A stretch of DNA of 61,474 bases from Verrucomicrobiia bacterium (lineage in GTDB: Bacteria > Verrucomicrobiota > Verrucomicrobiia > JADLBR01), in NCBI GenBank assembly GCA_020847615.1, contig JADLBR010000382.1, positions 1 to 61,474 of the forward strand, in the 5' to 3' direction. The position numbers and the translations under genes were made by a program. The first letter of the stretch is position 1. Each line of letters opens with the position of its first letter. A model generated the notes under the pieces. It was not told the origin of the DNA. It did no database searches and saw only the letters and a program-made list of their open reading frames with translations. Shown here one piece after another: positions 47,460 through 57,156 of the stretch.

Positions 47460-48630
47460 GCGCCCCCCGTTCCTCGCGCTGCTCGCGGGCCAGCCTTACC
47501 GCCTGCTGTTCCCAACCGGCGCGCTGCTCGCGATCCACGGGACCCTGCTCTGGCCGCTTCACGCCTGGGGCATCCTGCCCGCCTATCCGGGCGCCGCGCA
47601 CGCGCGGGTCATGACCGAGGGCTTCCTCGCCTGTTTTGTCTTCGGCTTCCTCGGCACGGCCGTGCCGCGACTGATCGGGGCCCCGGGTTTCACCGTCGTC
47701 GAGGCGGGTTCCCTGGCCGCGCTGCTCGTCGCCGCCTCCGCCCTGCACACCGCGGGACACCCGCTCTGGGGCGACCAGATGTTCCTGCTCGCCATGCTCT
47801 GCCTTGTCGCGTCGCTGGGCATCCGCGCGATCGTCCGCAGGGATCTCCCCCCGCCCTCTTTCGCGCTGGCCGCCATGGGCCTCCTCTCCGCACTGGCCGG
47901 CGCCACCCTTTTCATCTTCGGCCCGCTCGCGGGTCTTCCTCCCTGGCACGACTCCCTCGCCCGGCTGCTCTTGTACCAGGGCTTCCTCCTCCTCCCCGTC
48001 ATGGGCGTGGGCGCCTTCCTCCTGCCCAGGTTCTTCGACCTCCCAAACCGGCAGGATTTTCCCGAGGCACTCGCCCCGCCGCCCGGATGGACCGCCGGCG
48101 CCGCGGCCGCCCTCGCCGCCGGCGCCACCGTCCTTGCATCATTCGCCATCGAGACCCTCGGCCATCGGGCCGCCGCCAACCTCCTCCGCCTCGCCGCGGC
48201 CGCCGGCTTCATCCTCTGGCAGTTGCCCCTCCACCGCGCCCGGCCCACCGGCACGATCTCGCGCTGCGCGGCCACCGCAATCGTCCTGTTGCTCTGCGCC
48301 TTCGCCGCGGGGGCCTTCGCGCCCCCGCCCGCGGTCGCCTGGGCGCACCTGCTCTTCATCGGTGGCTTTGGCATCCTGACGGTCGCGGTCGCCACGCGCG
48401 TGGTGCTCGGCCACGGCGGCGCGTCGCACCTGTTCCGCGGGCGCGTCCGCTCGCTCCGCGCGTTCGCCATCTTGGCCATCATCGCCCTGGCCACCCGTAT
48501 CTCGGCCGACTTCCTCCCAGAGATCCGATTGACCCACCTCGCCTACGCCGCGCTCGCGTGGATCCTCGGCATCGCCATCTGGGCAGCGGCCGTCCTCCCG
48601 AGAACCGCCGCACCCGACCACGACGATTAG
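47452..48630 (+). CDS. NnrS family membrane protein
   Basis: A 392-residue protein with about 11-12 hydrophobic segments. It carries NnrS-type features: early His in AHARVMTEGFLACFVFGFLGTAVPRL, MGVGAFLLPRFF, and HLLFIGGFGILTVAVATRVVLGH. NnrS proteins bind haem/copper and are part of the nitrosative-stress (NO) response. The start overlaps argH in another frame by 8 bases. No NO reductase is seen in the window. Confidence 0.88.
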   Translation: MPERPPFLALLAGQPYRLLFPTGALLAIHGTLLWPLHAWGILPAYPGAAHARVMTEGFLACFVFGFLGTAVPRLIGAPGFTVVEAGSLAALLVAASALHTAGHPLWGDQMFLLAMLCLVASLGIRAIVRRDLPPPSFALAAMGLLSALAGATLFIFGPLAGLPPWHDSLARLLLYQGFLLLPVMGVGAFLLPRFFDLPNRQDFPEALAPPPGWTAGAAAALAAGATVLASFAIETLGHRAAANLLRLAAAAGFILWQLPLHRARPTGTISRCAATAIVLLLCAFAAGAFAPPPAVAWAHLLFIGGFGILTVAVATRVVLGHGGASHLFRGRVRSLRAFAILAIIALATRISADFLPEIRLTHLAYAALAWILGIAIWAAAVLPRTAAPDHDD

Positions 48631-48687
48631 GTTACCTTTGACAAAAGGTCGCTGTCCCACGCACACTCGCCCCCTCGGAATCATCAC

Positions 48688-49704
48688 ATGCCCCAGAAAG
48701 CCTACGCGCGCGCCGGAGTCGATATCGACCTCGCCAATCGCCTGAAATCCCGCCTCGGCGCACCCCTGCGCGCGACGCGCCGCCCCGAGGTCCTCGGCGC
48801 CGTCGGGGGCTTCGGCGGCCTCTTCCGCGCCAGTTTCCCCGGCCTCCGCGACCCCGTCCTGGTCGCATCGATCGATGGCGTCGGCACCAAGCTCAAGGTC
48901 GCCTTCATGCTCGATAGGCACGACACCGTCGGGGCCGACCTCGTCAACCACTGCGTCAATGACATCCTCACGCTCGGTGCCGAGCCCCTCTTCTTTCTCG
49001 ACTATATCGGCGCGGGCAAACTCGAGCCCCGCGTCTTCGGCGCCCTCATCAAGGGCATGTCCAGGGCATGCGCCTCCGCGGGCTGCGCCCTGCTCGGCGG
49101 CGAGACGGCCCAGATGCCCGGGTTCTACCCGCCCGGCGAGTACGACCTCGCCGGCTGCATCGTCGGGATCGTCGATCGCAAGAAGATCATCGACGGTTCC
49201 TCCGTCCGTCCGGGCGATACCCTCATCGGGCTCCCCGCCTCGGGCCTCCACACCAACGGCTACAGCCTCGCCCGAAGAATCCTCTTCGAGGACATGGGCC
49301 TGCGTCCGCGCGATCGCCTCCCGGGCCTGCGCCTCCCCATCGGCCTGGAGCTCCTCCGCACCCACCCCTCCTACCTGCCCGCCGTCCGCCGTCTGGTCCG
49401 CCGCGTGCCCGTCAAGGGCATGGCGCATATCACCGGCGGCGGCCTCGTCGATAATCTCCCGCGCGTCTTGCCCGATGGAGCCCGCGCCATCATCGACACA
49501 AAATCCTGGCGCGTGCCCCCGCTTTTCCGCACCCTCCGCGACCGCGGCGGCCTGGGCGATGCCGAGGCCTACCAGGTCTTCAACATGGGCATCGGCTTCG
49601 TCCTGATCGTCGACTCCCGGCACGCCAAGCGCGCCCTCGCCATCACCGGCGGGCGTCCCATCGGCACGGTCGAACGCGGCCCCAAAGGCGTCGCGCTGGT
49701 CTGA
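48688..49704 (+). CDS. purM: phosphoribosylformylglycinamidine cyclo-ligase (AIR synthetase)
   Basis: A 338-residue PurM: YARAGVDIDLANRLKSRL, SIDGVGTKLKVAFMLDRHDTVGADLVNHCVNDIL, LLGGETAQMPGFYPPGEYDLAG and HITGGGLVDNLPRVLP. It closes the imidazole ring of purines using ATP. Stands alone with no other pur genes near. ATG 48688 follows a 57-base gap after NnrS. Confidence 0.96.
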   Translation: MPQKAYARAGVDIDLANRLKSRLGAPLRATRRPEVLGAVGGFGGLFRASFPGLRDPVLVASIDGVGTKLKVAFMLDRHDTVGADLVNHCVNDILTLGAEPLFFLDYIGAGKLEPRVFGALIKGMSRACASAGCALLGGETAQMPGFYPPGEYDLAGCIVGIVDRKKIIDGSSVRPGDTLIGLPASGLHTNGYSLARRILFEDMGLRPRDRLPGLRLPIGLELLRTHPSYLPAVRRLVRRVPVKGMAHITGGGLVDNLPRVLPDGARAIIDTKSWRVPPLFRTLRDRGGLGDAEAYQVFNMGIGFVLIVDSRHAKRALAITGGRPIGTVERGPKGVALV

Positions 49705-49773
49705 CCTGAAACTTCAAAGCTGGGGATACTTCGATGTGTGTCACAAAAGACACGTCATCAGCGGATTATGCGA

Positions 49774-49840
49774 ATGCCGCCTGAAGGCGGCACCACGAGC
49801 CCAAGACCACGGGAACGTTCGTAGTGGTGCCTTTAGGCAC
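49774..49840. repeat. imperfect palindrome downstream of purM
   Basis: Arms tgccgcctgaaggcggcacc and gtggtgcctttaggca pair imperfectly around a central segment. Elements of this type (gcaccac...gtggtgcc) are dispersed in many verrucomicrobial genomes. May act as a terminator-like stem. Confidence 0.6.
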
Positions 49841-49901
49841 TCCTCCACCCACCCGAAGTTTCCACATGAATGATGCGGCGCGTCCCCGCGCCGGCGGCGG
49901 G

Positions 49902-49947
49902 GCTAGCCTGCATATTTCGCGCATGCGCGTGAAATATGCAGGCTAGC
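49902..49947. repeat. perfect 17-bp inverted repeat
   Basis: Arms gctagcctgcatatttc and gaaatatgcaggctagc flank 12 bases (gcgcatgcgcgt). A perfect match over 17 bp, with a weak additional pairing at the loop. Lies between purM and the convergent phosphoesterase. Confidence 0.75.
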
Positions 49948-49981
49948 GTTTGGCCGCCGCTCGCCTGACGCGATCGGCTAC
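49946..49981. repeat. degenerate copy of palindromic repeat, family A
   Basis: gcgtttggccgccg...gacgcgatcggctac retains the gtttggcc and ggctac arms of family A with an altered middle. It follows directly on the 17-bp inverted repeat. Confidence 0.5.
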
Positions 49982-50001
49982 ACTCCGGCTCCGGTGGTCC
50001 C

Positions 50002-50832
50002 CTATGCCTCCGCCAGCGCCGGCTCCGCCTCGTCCACGCGCCCCGCCCCCAATCCATCATCATATGGATGCGCCGCCTCGGGCGCCCCATCCCCCCCGAC
50101 CGCGAGATGCAGATCCCTCAGCAGCTCCATCGTCCCGTCAAAGTGCTCCACGATCGCCGTCCGGCTCTCGACCCAGTCGCCGCAGTTTAGATACGTGATC
50201 CCTCCCACCTGGCGCTCCGCCGCCGTGTGGATGTGCCCGCACAGCACCGCGTCCACCGAATACCGCCGCGCGTACCGGGCCACCTCCTCCTCGAACTTCC
50301 CGATGAAACTCACCACGTTCTTGACCTCGCGCTTCACGTACGCGCTCAGCGACCAATGCGGCCTTCCGAGCAGCGCGCGGGCCGCGTTGACCACCCAGTT
50401 CATTTCCATCAGCAGCTTGTAGCCGATGTCCCCCAGGTGCGCCAACCACCCCATGCCCTGCACCACCACGTCCAGCTCGTGGCCGTGCATCACGAGGATC
50501 CGCCTGCCATCCGCCGCCCGATGGATCGCGCTCTTCTGGATCGTCACGCTCCCGAACGCCCCGAAAAAATACCGCACGAACTCGTCGTGATTCCCGGGAA
50601 TGTATATCAGCCGGGTCCCCTTCCTTCCCTTTCGCAGCAGTTTCTGGATCACGTCATTGTGCTCCTGCGGCCAGAATATCCCCCGCCGCAGCGCCCAGAC
50701 GTCAATGATGTCCCCCACCAGATACAGCGTCTCAAACTCGTGGTCCTTCAGGAACCGCAGCAGCGCCACCGCATCGCTCCCGCGCGTCCCAAGATGCACG
50801 TCCGATATGAACCCGGCCCGATAATGCGCCAT
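50002..50832 (-). CDS. metallophosphoesterase, UDP-2,3-diacylglucosamine diphosphatase-like
   Basis: A 276-residue calcineurin-type phosphoesterase. All metal-binding motifs are visible: FISDVHLG (D-x-H), YLVGDIIDVW (GD-x-x-D), YIPGNHDEF (GNHD), VMHGHELD (H) and CGHIHTA (GHxH). The overall sequence resembles LpxH-like proteins that remove UMP from UDP-diacylglucosamine in lipid A synthesis, but the exact activity is not proven. It is divergent from nothing upstream; the HisN-type gene, same strand, lies 146 bases upstream. Confidence 0.85.
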   Translation of the reverse strand: MAHYRAGFISDVHLGTRGSDAVALLRFLKDHEFETLYLVGDIIDVWALRRGIFWPQEHNDVIQKLLRKGRKGTRLIYIPGNHDEFVRYFFGAFGSVTIQKSAIHRAADGRRILVMHGHELDVVVQGMGWLAHLGDIGYKLLMEMNWVVNAARALLGRPHWSLSAYVKREVKNVVSFIGKFEEEVARYARRYSVDAVLCGHIHTAAERQVGGITYLNCGDWVESRTAIVEHFDGTMELLRDLHLAVGGDGAPEAAHPYDDGLGAGRVDEAEPALAEA

Positions 50833-50978
50833 CCCGTTTCCCTTTCCTTGGCCTCACTGTGTGTGCGCAGACCCCTTCGACCACTGCCCACAGTCTGTTC
50901 CCTGCCCATGACAAACGGGTGTCGTCCCAGTTACAAGATCGTGACGGACACCCCCTGCCGGGCGGGTCCCGCCACCCG

Positions 50979-51755
50979 CTATGGCCCGTTGAGTTCTGCG
51001 ATCACCTCGCGGTGAAGGCCGGGCGAGGCCGCGACGGCCGATGCGCCCTTCAGCACGTCGCCGCCATCCCACGCCGTGATAATACCCCCAGCTCCCCGGA
51101 CGACCGGCACCAGCGGCAGCAGATCCCACGGCATCATGATCGGGTCCATCATCACGTCGGCAAAACCCGCGGCCAACAGGAAGTACCCGTAGCAATCGCC
51201 CCATCCGCGCAAGACCCCGGCGCGCCCGGCGAGCCGCCTGAATCCCGCGATGTCGCGATGCTGCGCCACGAGCCTCTCGTCGGTATACAATACCGTCGCG
51301 TCCTCGATGCGCCCCACCGGTCGCACCCGGACCTCGCGGCCATCCAATGTCGTCCTGCTCCCATCCCCCAGGCACAACTGCCCCAGGGCCGGGAGGTGGA
51401 TCGCGCCGACGATCGGTTCGCCGCACCGCAGCAACCCGATCAGGGTGCCAAACAGCGGGCACCCGTGGATGAACGACACCGTCCCGTCGATGGGATCCAG
51501 CACCCACTTCATCTCCGCACCCGGATTGTCCTCCCCGTATTCCTCGCCCAGGACGCCGTGCCCGGGAAACCTCGCGCGGATCATGTCCCTCATGAGCGCC
51601 TCGGCCTCCCGGTCCGCCCGCGTCACGACCGACCGATCCGCCTTCCTGTCCACCGCCAGTCCCGGACGCTGGAAATATCCCCCTATCAGCTCGCCGCTCG
51701 CCGACGCCAGCTCCGCCGCGAAATCCAAGTACTGCCGAACCTCTCCCTGTGCCAC
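50979..51755 (-). CDS. hisN: histidinol-phosphatase, inositol monophosphatase family
   Basis: About 258 residues, the normal HisN length, from GTG 51755. The IMPase signature is complete: GEEYGED, WVLDPIDGTVSFIHGCPLFGTLIGLL and PWDLLPLVPVVRGAGGII, with Mg2+ ligands Glu, Asp and Asp. The HisN branch of the family dephosphorylates histidinol phosphate; a general inositol-phosphatase role is a possible alternative. An upstream ATG frame would run into the intergenic repeat, which supports the GTG start. Confidence 0.82.
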   Translation of the reverse strand: MAQGEVRQYLDFAAELASASGELIGGYFQRPGLAVDRKADRSVVTRADREAEALMRDMIRARFPGHGVLGEEYGEDNPGAEMKWVLDPIDGTVSFIHGCPLFGTLIGLLRCGEPIVGAIHLPALGQLCLGDGSRTTLDGREVRVRPVGRIEDATVLYTDERLVAQHRDIAGFRRLAGRAGVLRGWGDCYGYFLLAAGFADVMMDPIMMPWDLLPLVPVVRGAGGIITAWDGGDVLKGASAVAASPGLHREVIAELNGP

Positions 51756-51863
51756 GGGGCAGACCCTACCCGCCGCCACACACAATCTCAAGATCGCATG
51801 CCCGCCCGAGCCAGGAATTCCCCGAACATCCCGTTGAATGACCCATCCCCGACCAAAACCGAC

Positions 51864-51930
51864 CCGGCCCGCGAGGCCGCGGGCCCTCCCGACGCAACCC
51901 GGGAGGGACGCCGGCCTTGGCGTCCGATGG
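51864..51930. repeat. dispersed repeat, family B (copy 2)
   Basis: cggcccgcgaggccgcgggc then cctccc, and after a short gap gggagggacgccggccttgg. Both modules are shared with 2439-2526 in opposite order. It lies in the gap between hisN and the MFS gene. Confidence 0.65.
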
Positions 51931-51992
51931 CGTTCTTCAACAGCCTCCTGGGGGATGGACACCCCTTCCCGTTTGCGCCAGCCTCATGGGGC

Positions 51993-53387
51993 ATGAGCAC
52001 TGATGCGGGGGCCAACCCGCCGCCCGGGGCGCGTGACCCGTTCCGTGGGAACCTCTACCTCGCCGCCATCTGCCTGGTGGCCGCCATCGGCGGCCTGCTC
52101 TTTGGTTTCGACACCGCCGTCGTCTCGGGCGCGGTGGGTTTCTTCCGGGCCGAGTTCGGGCTTTCGGCCTCCATGACCGGCTGGGCCGCCAGTTCGGCCC
52201 TCGTGGGTTGCATGCTGGGCGCGGCGATCGCGGGCGCCCTCTCGGACCGCTTCGGGCGCAAGCGGATCCTCCTGCTATCGGCCATCTTCTTCACCGCGTC
52301 GGCCATCGGTTGCGGGCTGGCGCGCGACGCCCGCGACCTGGTGCTCTGGCGCATCGTCGGCGGCATGGGCATCGGCGTCGCGTCGATGCTCTCCCCGCTG
52401 TATATAGCAGAGGTCGCCCCACCCCACCTGCGCGGACGCCTCGTGTCACTCCAGCAGTTCGCCATCATCAGCGGCATACTCGCGGCCTACTTCTCCAACG
52501 CCTTCATTCTCCACACCGGCCTCGGCGATGCCGCCAAGTGGCGGTGGATGTTTGCCGTCGGCGCCGTGCCCGCCGCCGCCTTCTTCGCCCTGCTCCTGCC
52601 CGTCCCGGAAAGCCCCCGCTGGCTCCTCAAACAGGGCCTCGCCGAGCGCGCCGCCGCGATCCTCGCGCGCGTTTCGGGAGGCCAAGACCCTTCGGACCAG
52701 ATCGCGCAGATCCGCGACGCCATCGCCCACGAGGGCGGTTCCCTGCGCGAACTCCTCCAGCCCGGCCTCCGCCTGGCGATGCTCGTCGGCGTCGTGCTCG
52801 CCGTCCTCCAGCAGGTCACCGGCATCAACGCCATCCTCTACTACGCCCCAGAGATCTTCAAGGGCGCCGGGGCCGCCGCATCCTCCGCTTTCAACGACAC
52901 CGTCTGGATCGGCGTCTTCAACCTGCTCTTCACCATCGTCGCCATGATGTCGATCGATCGCATCGGCAGAAAACCGCTCCTCCTCTCGGGCGCCGTCGGC
53001 ATGGGCGTGTCGCTCCTACTTCTCGCCCGGGCCTTCGACGCACGCGCCTCCGGCCCCGGCCTCCTCGTCGTGATCCTCGCCTACGTCAGTTTCTTCGCCG
53101 CCTCCCTGGGACCCGTCGTCTGGGTCGTCATGTCCGAGATCTTTCCCACCCGCATCCGCGGCCGGGCCATGTCCCTGGCCACCGTCAGCCTCTGGGCCGC
53201 CTGCTTCCTCGTGTCACAGACGTTCCCCGTTCTCATCGATGCCGCCGGCGGCGCCACCGCATTTCGCATCTACGCCGCCTTCTGTGCCGTCACCGCCCTC
53301 TTCGTCGCCCTGGCGGTCCCAGAGACCCGCGGCAAATCCCTCGAGGAAATCGAGCGCACGTGGCACCGGCCCCTCGCGAGGCACTGA
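51993..53387 (+). CDS. sugar porter family MFS transporter
   Basis: A 464-residue, 12-helix MFS protein. Sugar porter signatures: GGLLFGFDTAVVSGA at helix 1, DRFGRKRILLLSA after helix 2, RIVGGMGIGVASMLSPLYIAEVAP with PESPRWLLKQG in the loop, QQVTGINAILYYAPEIF (sugar-binding helix 7) and PETRGKSLEEIE at the end. It takes up a monosaccharide, probably with H+ (galactose/xylose-type); the specific sugar is not readable. The start ATG 51993 lies past the repeat. It fits the sugar release by the glycoside hydrolases. Confidence 0.93.
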   Translation: MSTDAGANPPPGARDPFRGNLYLAAICLVAAIGGLLFGFDTAVVSGAVGFFRAEFGLSASMTGWAASSALVGCMLGAAIAGALSDRFGRKRILLLSAIFFTASAIGCGLARDARDLVLWRIVGGMGIGVASMLSPLYIAEVAPPHLRGRLVSLQQFAIISGILAAYFSNAFILHTGLGDAAKWRWMFAVGAVPAAAFFALLLPVPESPRWLLKQGLAERAAAILARVSGGQDPSDQIAQIRDAIAHEGGSLRELLQPGLRLAMLVGVVLAVLQQVTGINAILYYAPEIFKGAGAAASSAFNDTVWIGVFNLLFTIVAMMSIDRIGRKPLLLSGAVGMGVSLLLLARAFDARASGPGLLVVILAYVSFFAASLGPVVWVVMSEIFPTRIRGRAMSLATVSLWAACFLVSQTFPVLIDAAGGATAFRIYAAFCAVTALFVALAVPETRGKSLEEIERTWHRPLARH

Positions 53388-53594
53388 CCGCGCGCGACCG
53401 GCCACAGCCCGCGGCGATTTTCGAGCCAGCCCCCGTCGCCCCGCGCCAAGGCCTGGGGCGCGCCGCCACCCCCCCAGATCCCGATAAATCGTATTTTTTG
53501 CCCCGGGGCCCGATCTGCGCACGGGAATATTGGACAAATCCTCCCTCGGCGCTTGACGTCACAACACCGCGTCACCCACACTCCGGCCATTAGC

Positions 53595-55787
53595 ATGACT
53601 CATTCGAAAAAGGATCGCCCAACATCAGTCCTTCTTTTGGCGGTCGCCCTGTTCGCCCCTCTGGCGCCGGGCCAGCAGGCGACCCCCGAGCCGGTCGCCG
53701 CTCCCGCCGCGGAAATGGCCGCCAAGGACGCGCCCAAGGAAGAGGCCATCACCAACGCCGACTGCCTGGAGTGCCACCTCGACCCGACCACCAGCCGCAC
53801 CGTCGACGACAAGTCGGTGCCGATGCCCATATTCCAGACGAACCTGTTCGAGCGATCCGTGCACGGCACCCTGAACTGCGTGGACTGCCACGCCGGGATC
53901 AAGGAACTCGTCCACGAGAGCAAGCTGCCGCCCGTCAACTGCGCCGACTGCCACGAGGAGGAATCCAAACAGTACGCGACGAGCATCCATGGCGCCAGCC
54001 ACTCCCTCGGGGCCTCCGGCGCCGCGTCCTGCGCCGACTGCCACGGCACGCACGAGATGCTGCCCGTCAAGGACCCGGCCTCGCCCGTGTACAAGCTGAA
54101 CCTCCCGAAAACCTGCGCCTCGTGCCACGACAACCCCAATATCAACGAGGAATACGCCATACGCCATCCGGAGGCCGCATCCCATTATCTCGACAGCATC
54201 CACGGCAAGGCACTGCTCCAGCTCGGCCTCATCGTCGCCCCATCCTGCAACGACTGCCACGGCGTCCACGACATCAAGCGCAGCGTCGACCGCAGTTCCC
54301 CCATCCACCACTCCAACATCGCCAAGACGTGCGGGACCTGCCACGTCAAGGTGGAGGGCATCTACAACCAGAGCGTCCACGGCCAGCTCCTGCTCAAGGG
54401 CGATCCCAACGGCCCCGTCTGCACCGACTGCCACTCGGCGCACGACATCGAGCCCCCCGTCAACGGCCACTTCAAGATGGCCAGCGACAAGAAATGCGGC
54501 AAGTGCCACCAGGACAGCCTCACCCACTATCGCGACACCTATCACGGAAAGGCCATGGCCCTCGGCAGGCCCAACGAGGCCCTGGAGGTCGCCGCCTGCT
54601 TCGACTGCCACGGGCACCACGACGTCCTGCCGCCCCACGACCCGAACTCGCGCCTCTCCTCGACCAACATCGTCGCCACCTGCCAGCGCTGCCACCCCGG
54701 CGCCACCGCCAGCTTCGCCCAGTACATCCCCCACGCCAATCCCCTCGACGCGAAGCAGTACCCCCAACTCCACATCGTTTTCGTGGCGATGACCGGCCTC
54801 CTGATCGGCGTCTTCACGTTCTTCGGGGGGCACACCCTCCTGTGGCTCCTGCGCTCGGCCTGGCTGTTCCTGCACGACTCGAAACAGTTCCGGGAGGCAA
54901 AGGTCGAGACGCAGAAGGGCGACGAGTGGTTCACCCGGTTCGCGCCCTTCGACCGGTTCCTCCACTTCCTCGTCGTCACCAGCTTCCTCCTCCTCGTCCT
55001 CACGGGCATGCCGCTCAAATTCTTCTACACCGACTGGGCCAAGGCCATCTTCGCCATCCTGGGGGGCGTCGATGTCGCGCGCGCCCTGCACCACTTCGGC
55101 GCGGTCGTCACCTTCCTCTACTTCGGTCTCCACCTCTTGGCGCTCGGCGCGAACTTCTGGAAGAACCGCGGCTACCTCCGCGACCCGGAGACCGGGAGAT
55201 TCCGGGCAGGACGAATCTGGAAGGCGGCGTTTGGCGCGGATTCCATGGTGCCCACCATGCAGGATTGGGAAGACTTCAAGGCCCACAACAAGTGGTTCTT
55301 CGGAAAGGGCCCGAAACCCGAGTTCGACCGCTGGACCTACTGGGAGAAATTTGACTACTTTGCCGTTTTCTGGGGCGTCTTCGCCATCGGCCTCTCCGGG
55401 CTGATCATGTGGTTTCCAGAATTTTTCTCACTCTTCATGCCCGGCTGGATCATCAACATCGCCCTCATCGTTCACTCCGACGAGGCGCTGCTCGCCGCGG
55501 GCTTCATATTCACGATCCACTTCTTCAACACGCACTTCCGCCTGGAGAAGTTCCCGATGGACACGGTCATCTTCTCCGGCCGGATCTCGAAGGCCGAGAT
55601 GCTCCACGAGCGGAAGCGCTGGTACGACCGCCTCGTCGCCGAGGGCAGGCTCGACGACTTCCGCGTCAAGGACGAGTGGCTGCGGTGGCAGACGATCGCC
55701 CGCAGCTTCGGCTACATCTTCTTCGGGCTCGGCGTCGTGCTGCTCATCCTCATCATCTACGCCATGACCACCCGACTCGTGCACTGA
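53595..55787 (+). CDS. undecahaem cytochrome c fused to di-haem-type cytochrome b
   Basis: A 730-residue protein with an N-terminal export signal ([23 protein letters not shown]). Residues about 50-375 contain 11 CxxCH haem-c motifs (CLECH, CVDCH, two CADCH, CASCH, CNDCH, CGTCH, CTDCH, CGKCH, CFDCH, CQRCH), each in a periplasmic arrangement with distal His. From about residue 392 on are five or so transmembrane helices (a cytochrome b561/NarI-like module: [40 protein letters not shown], and [23 protein letters not shown] with His ligands). It likely passes electrons between quinol and a periplasmic partner. No reductase or oxidase gene lies beside it. Confidence 0.9.
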   Translation: MTHSKKDRPTSVLLLAVALFAPLAPGQQATPEPVAAPAAEMAAKDAPKEEAITNADCLECHLDPTTSRTVDDKSVPMPIFQTNLFERSVHGTLNCVDCHAGIKELVHESKLPPVNCADCHEEESKQYATSIHGASHSLGASGAASCADCHGTHEMLPVKDPASPVYKLNLPKTCASCHDNPNINEEYAIRHPEAASHYLDSIHGKALLQLGLIVAPSCNDCHGVHDIKRSVDRSSPIHHSNIAKTCGTCHVKVEGIYNQSVHGQLLLKGDPNGPVCTDCHSAHDIEPPVNGHFKMASDKKCGKCHQDSLTHYRDTYHGKAMALGRPNEALEVAACFDCHGHHDVLPPHDPNSRLSSTNIVATCQRCHPGATASFAQYIPHANPLDAKQYPQLHIVFVAMTGLLIGVFTFFGGHTLLWLLRSAWLFLHDSKQFREAKVETQKGDEWFTRFAPFDRFLHFLVVTSFLLLVLTGMPLKFFYTDWAKAIFAILGGVDVARALHHFGAVVTFLYFGLHLLALGANFWKNRGYLRDPETGRFRAGRIWKAAFGADSMVPTMQDWEDFKAHNKWFFGKGPKPEFDRWTYWEKFDYFAVFWGVFAIGLSGLIMWFPEFFSLFMPGWIINIALIVHSDEALLAAGFIFTIHFFNTHFRLEKFPMDTVIFSGRISKAEMLHERKRWYDRLVAEGRLDDFRVKDEWLRWQTIARSFGYIFFGLGVVLLILIIYAMTTRLVH

Positions 55788-55837
55788 TCGCCGCCCCCGG
55801 CGCTTGCGCCCGCCCTAAAACCGTCCAACCTCGCGCC

Positions 55838-56923
55838 ATGCACGACCCCGCCCTCACCCGACGCGACTTCCTCGCGACCGCCGCCGGCGCCGCGCTCGCC
55901 GCGCCCGCACCCCGCGCGGCCGCCGCACCCCAGGCTGGCAAGATCCCCCTCGGGTTCGACAACTTCTCGGTGCGTGCCTTCGGCTGGAAGGCCCCCCGGC
56001 TCATCGACTATGCCGCCGAGCTCAAGGCCGATATCCTGCTGATGTCCGACCTCGATGTCTATGAGTCCATGGACGAGGCCTACCTCTCGGATCTGCGCAA
56101 GCGCGCGGCCGACAAGGGCCTCGCGCTCCAGGCCGGGTCGCTCAGCATCTGCCCCACGTCGAAGCGCTTCAAGGACACCCACGGCACCGCCGAGGAGCAC
56201 CTCAGGCTCATCATCCGCATCGCCAGGGCCATCGGCTCGCCCGTCGCCCGCTGCGTCCTGGGCAGCGCCGAGGACCGCAAGGGCGAGGGCGGGATCACCC
56301 CGCACATCAAGGGCACCGTCGCCGTGTGCAGGGCCGTCCGCTCCTACGCGCTCGACTGCGGCGTCAAAATCGCCATCGAGAACCACGCCGGCGACCTCAC
56401 CGCGCACGAGCTCGCTGGGCTCATCGAGGAGGCCGGAAGAGATTTCGTCGGCGCCACCATGGACTCCGGCAACGCGACCTGGACCCTCGAGGACCCCCTC
56501 CGCAACCTCGAGATCCTTGGCCCCTACGCCGTCACCACCGGAATGCGCGACTCCATGGTCTGGGAGACGCCCGAGGGCGCCATGGTCCAGTGGACCGCCA
56601 TCGGCGACGGCTGCGTGGACTTCAAGGCCTACGCGGCGCGCTTCGCGCAACTCTGCCCGGGCGTCGCTTTCATCCTGGAGATCATCGCCGGCCTCCAGCG
56701 CCCCTTCCCCTTCAAGGACCCCGCCTTCATGGCGCCCTACGCCGATGTCCCCAGGGCCGAGATCGATCGCTTCGCCGCACTCGCAAAGAGGGGCCGGCCC
56801 ATCGAGGCGCGCAAGCCGCCCGCAGACAAAGACAAGAAACTCGCGGACCAGGAGTTCCAGCGGGAACAGCTCGAGCGCAGCATGCGCTACTGCCGCGAGA
56901 CGCTCGGCCTAGGCCTCAGGTGA
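55838..56923 (+). CDS. Tat-exported xylose-isomerase-like TIM-barrel protein
   Basis: A 361-residue protein with a Tat signal ([25 protein letters not shown]). The body is a sugar phosphate isomerase/epimerase-like (AP endonuclease 2-type) TIM barrel: [21 protein letters not shown] (Glu ligand), [15 protein letters not shown] (Asp/Asn) and [15 protein letters not shown] (Glu). These fit the divalent-metal site of the family. Exported members are plentiful in Planctomycetes/Verrucomicrobia and probably act on sugars in the periplasm; the substrate is unknown. Confidence 0.85.
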   Translation: MHDPALTRRDFLATAAGAALAAPAPRAAAAPQAGKIPLGFDNFSVRAFGWKAPRLIDYAAELKADILLMSDLDVYESMDEAYLSDLRKRAADKGLALQAGSLSICPTSKRFKDTHGTAEEHLRLIIRIARAIGSPVARCVLGSAEDRKGEGGITPHIKGTVAVCRAVRSYALDCGVKIAIENHAGDLTAHELAGLIEEAGRDFVGATMDSGNATWTLEDPLRNLEILGPYAVTTGMRDSMVWETPEGAMVQWTAIGDGCVDFKAYAARFAQLCPGVAFILEIIAGLQRPFPFKDPAFMAPYADVPRAEIDRFAALAKRGRPIEARKPPADKDKKLADQEFQREQLERSMRYCRETLGLGLR

Positions 56924-57030
56924 CGGGAAGCGCCGGCGGCGGGCCCAGCCCAGAATTTCACAGCCGGCACCCTCAAAAATATCCGGGCTAGATTCCATCC
57001 GGCAGCCGCCGGACCACCGGGACAGAAAAT

Positions 57031-57105
57031 GTAGCCGAAGCCGTGAGGCTTTGGCGGCCAAACGCTCACGCGTTCGGCTACGGGAGGCGATGGGCAATTT
57101 TCGGG
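57031..57105. repeat. dispersed palindromic repeat, family A (copy 4)
   Basis: A complete copy: gtagccgaagccgtgaggct...ggccaaacgctcacgcgttc then ggctacgggaggcgatgggcaattttcgg. Best match to the reverse copy at 11195. Confidence 0.78.
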
Positions 57106-57115
57106 CCGGGAATCT

Positions 57116-57139
57116 GCCGGACTTGGCGAGGTCCGACAG
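57116..57139. repeat. imperfect hairpin, repeat family C (copy 2)
   Basis: tgccggactt ggcg aggtccgaca pairs with two mismatches. It matches the 11162-11185 hairpin in sequence and in having a family A element beside it; it is followed by gcctgctagcc, as at 11150-11160 in reverse. Confidence 0.6.
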
Positions 57140-57156
57140 CCTGCTAGCCTCATCCG

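Noticed and set aside
53388-53594. Regulatory or RNA element between the MFS gene and the cytochrome
   Set aside because: AT-richer patch (cgtattttttgcc) and a ttgacg are present but no convincing -10 box, hairpin with U-tract or conserved RNA motif could be set.
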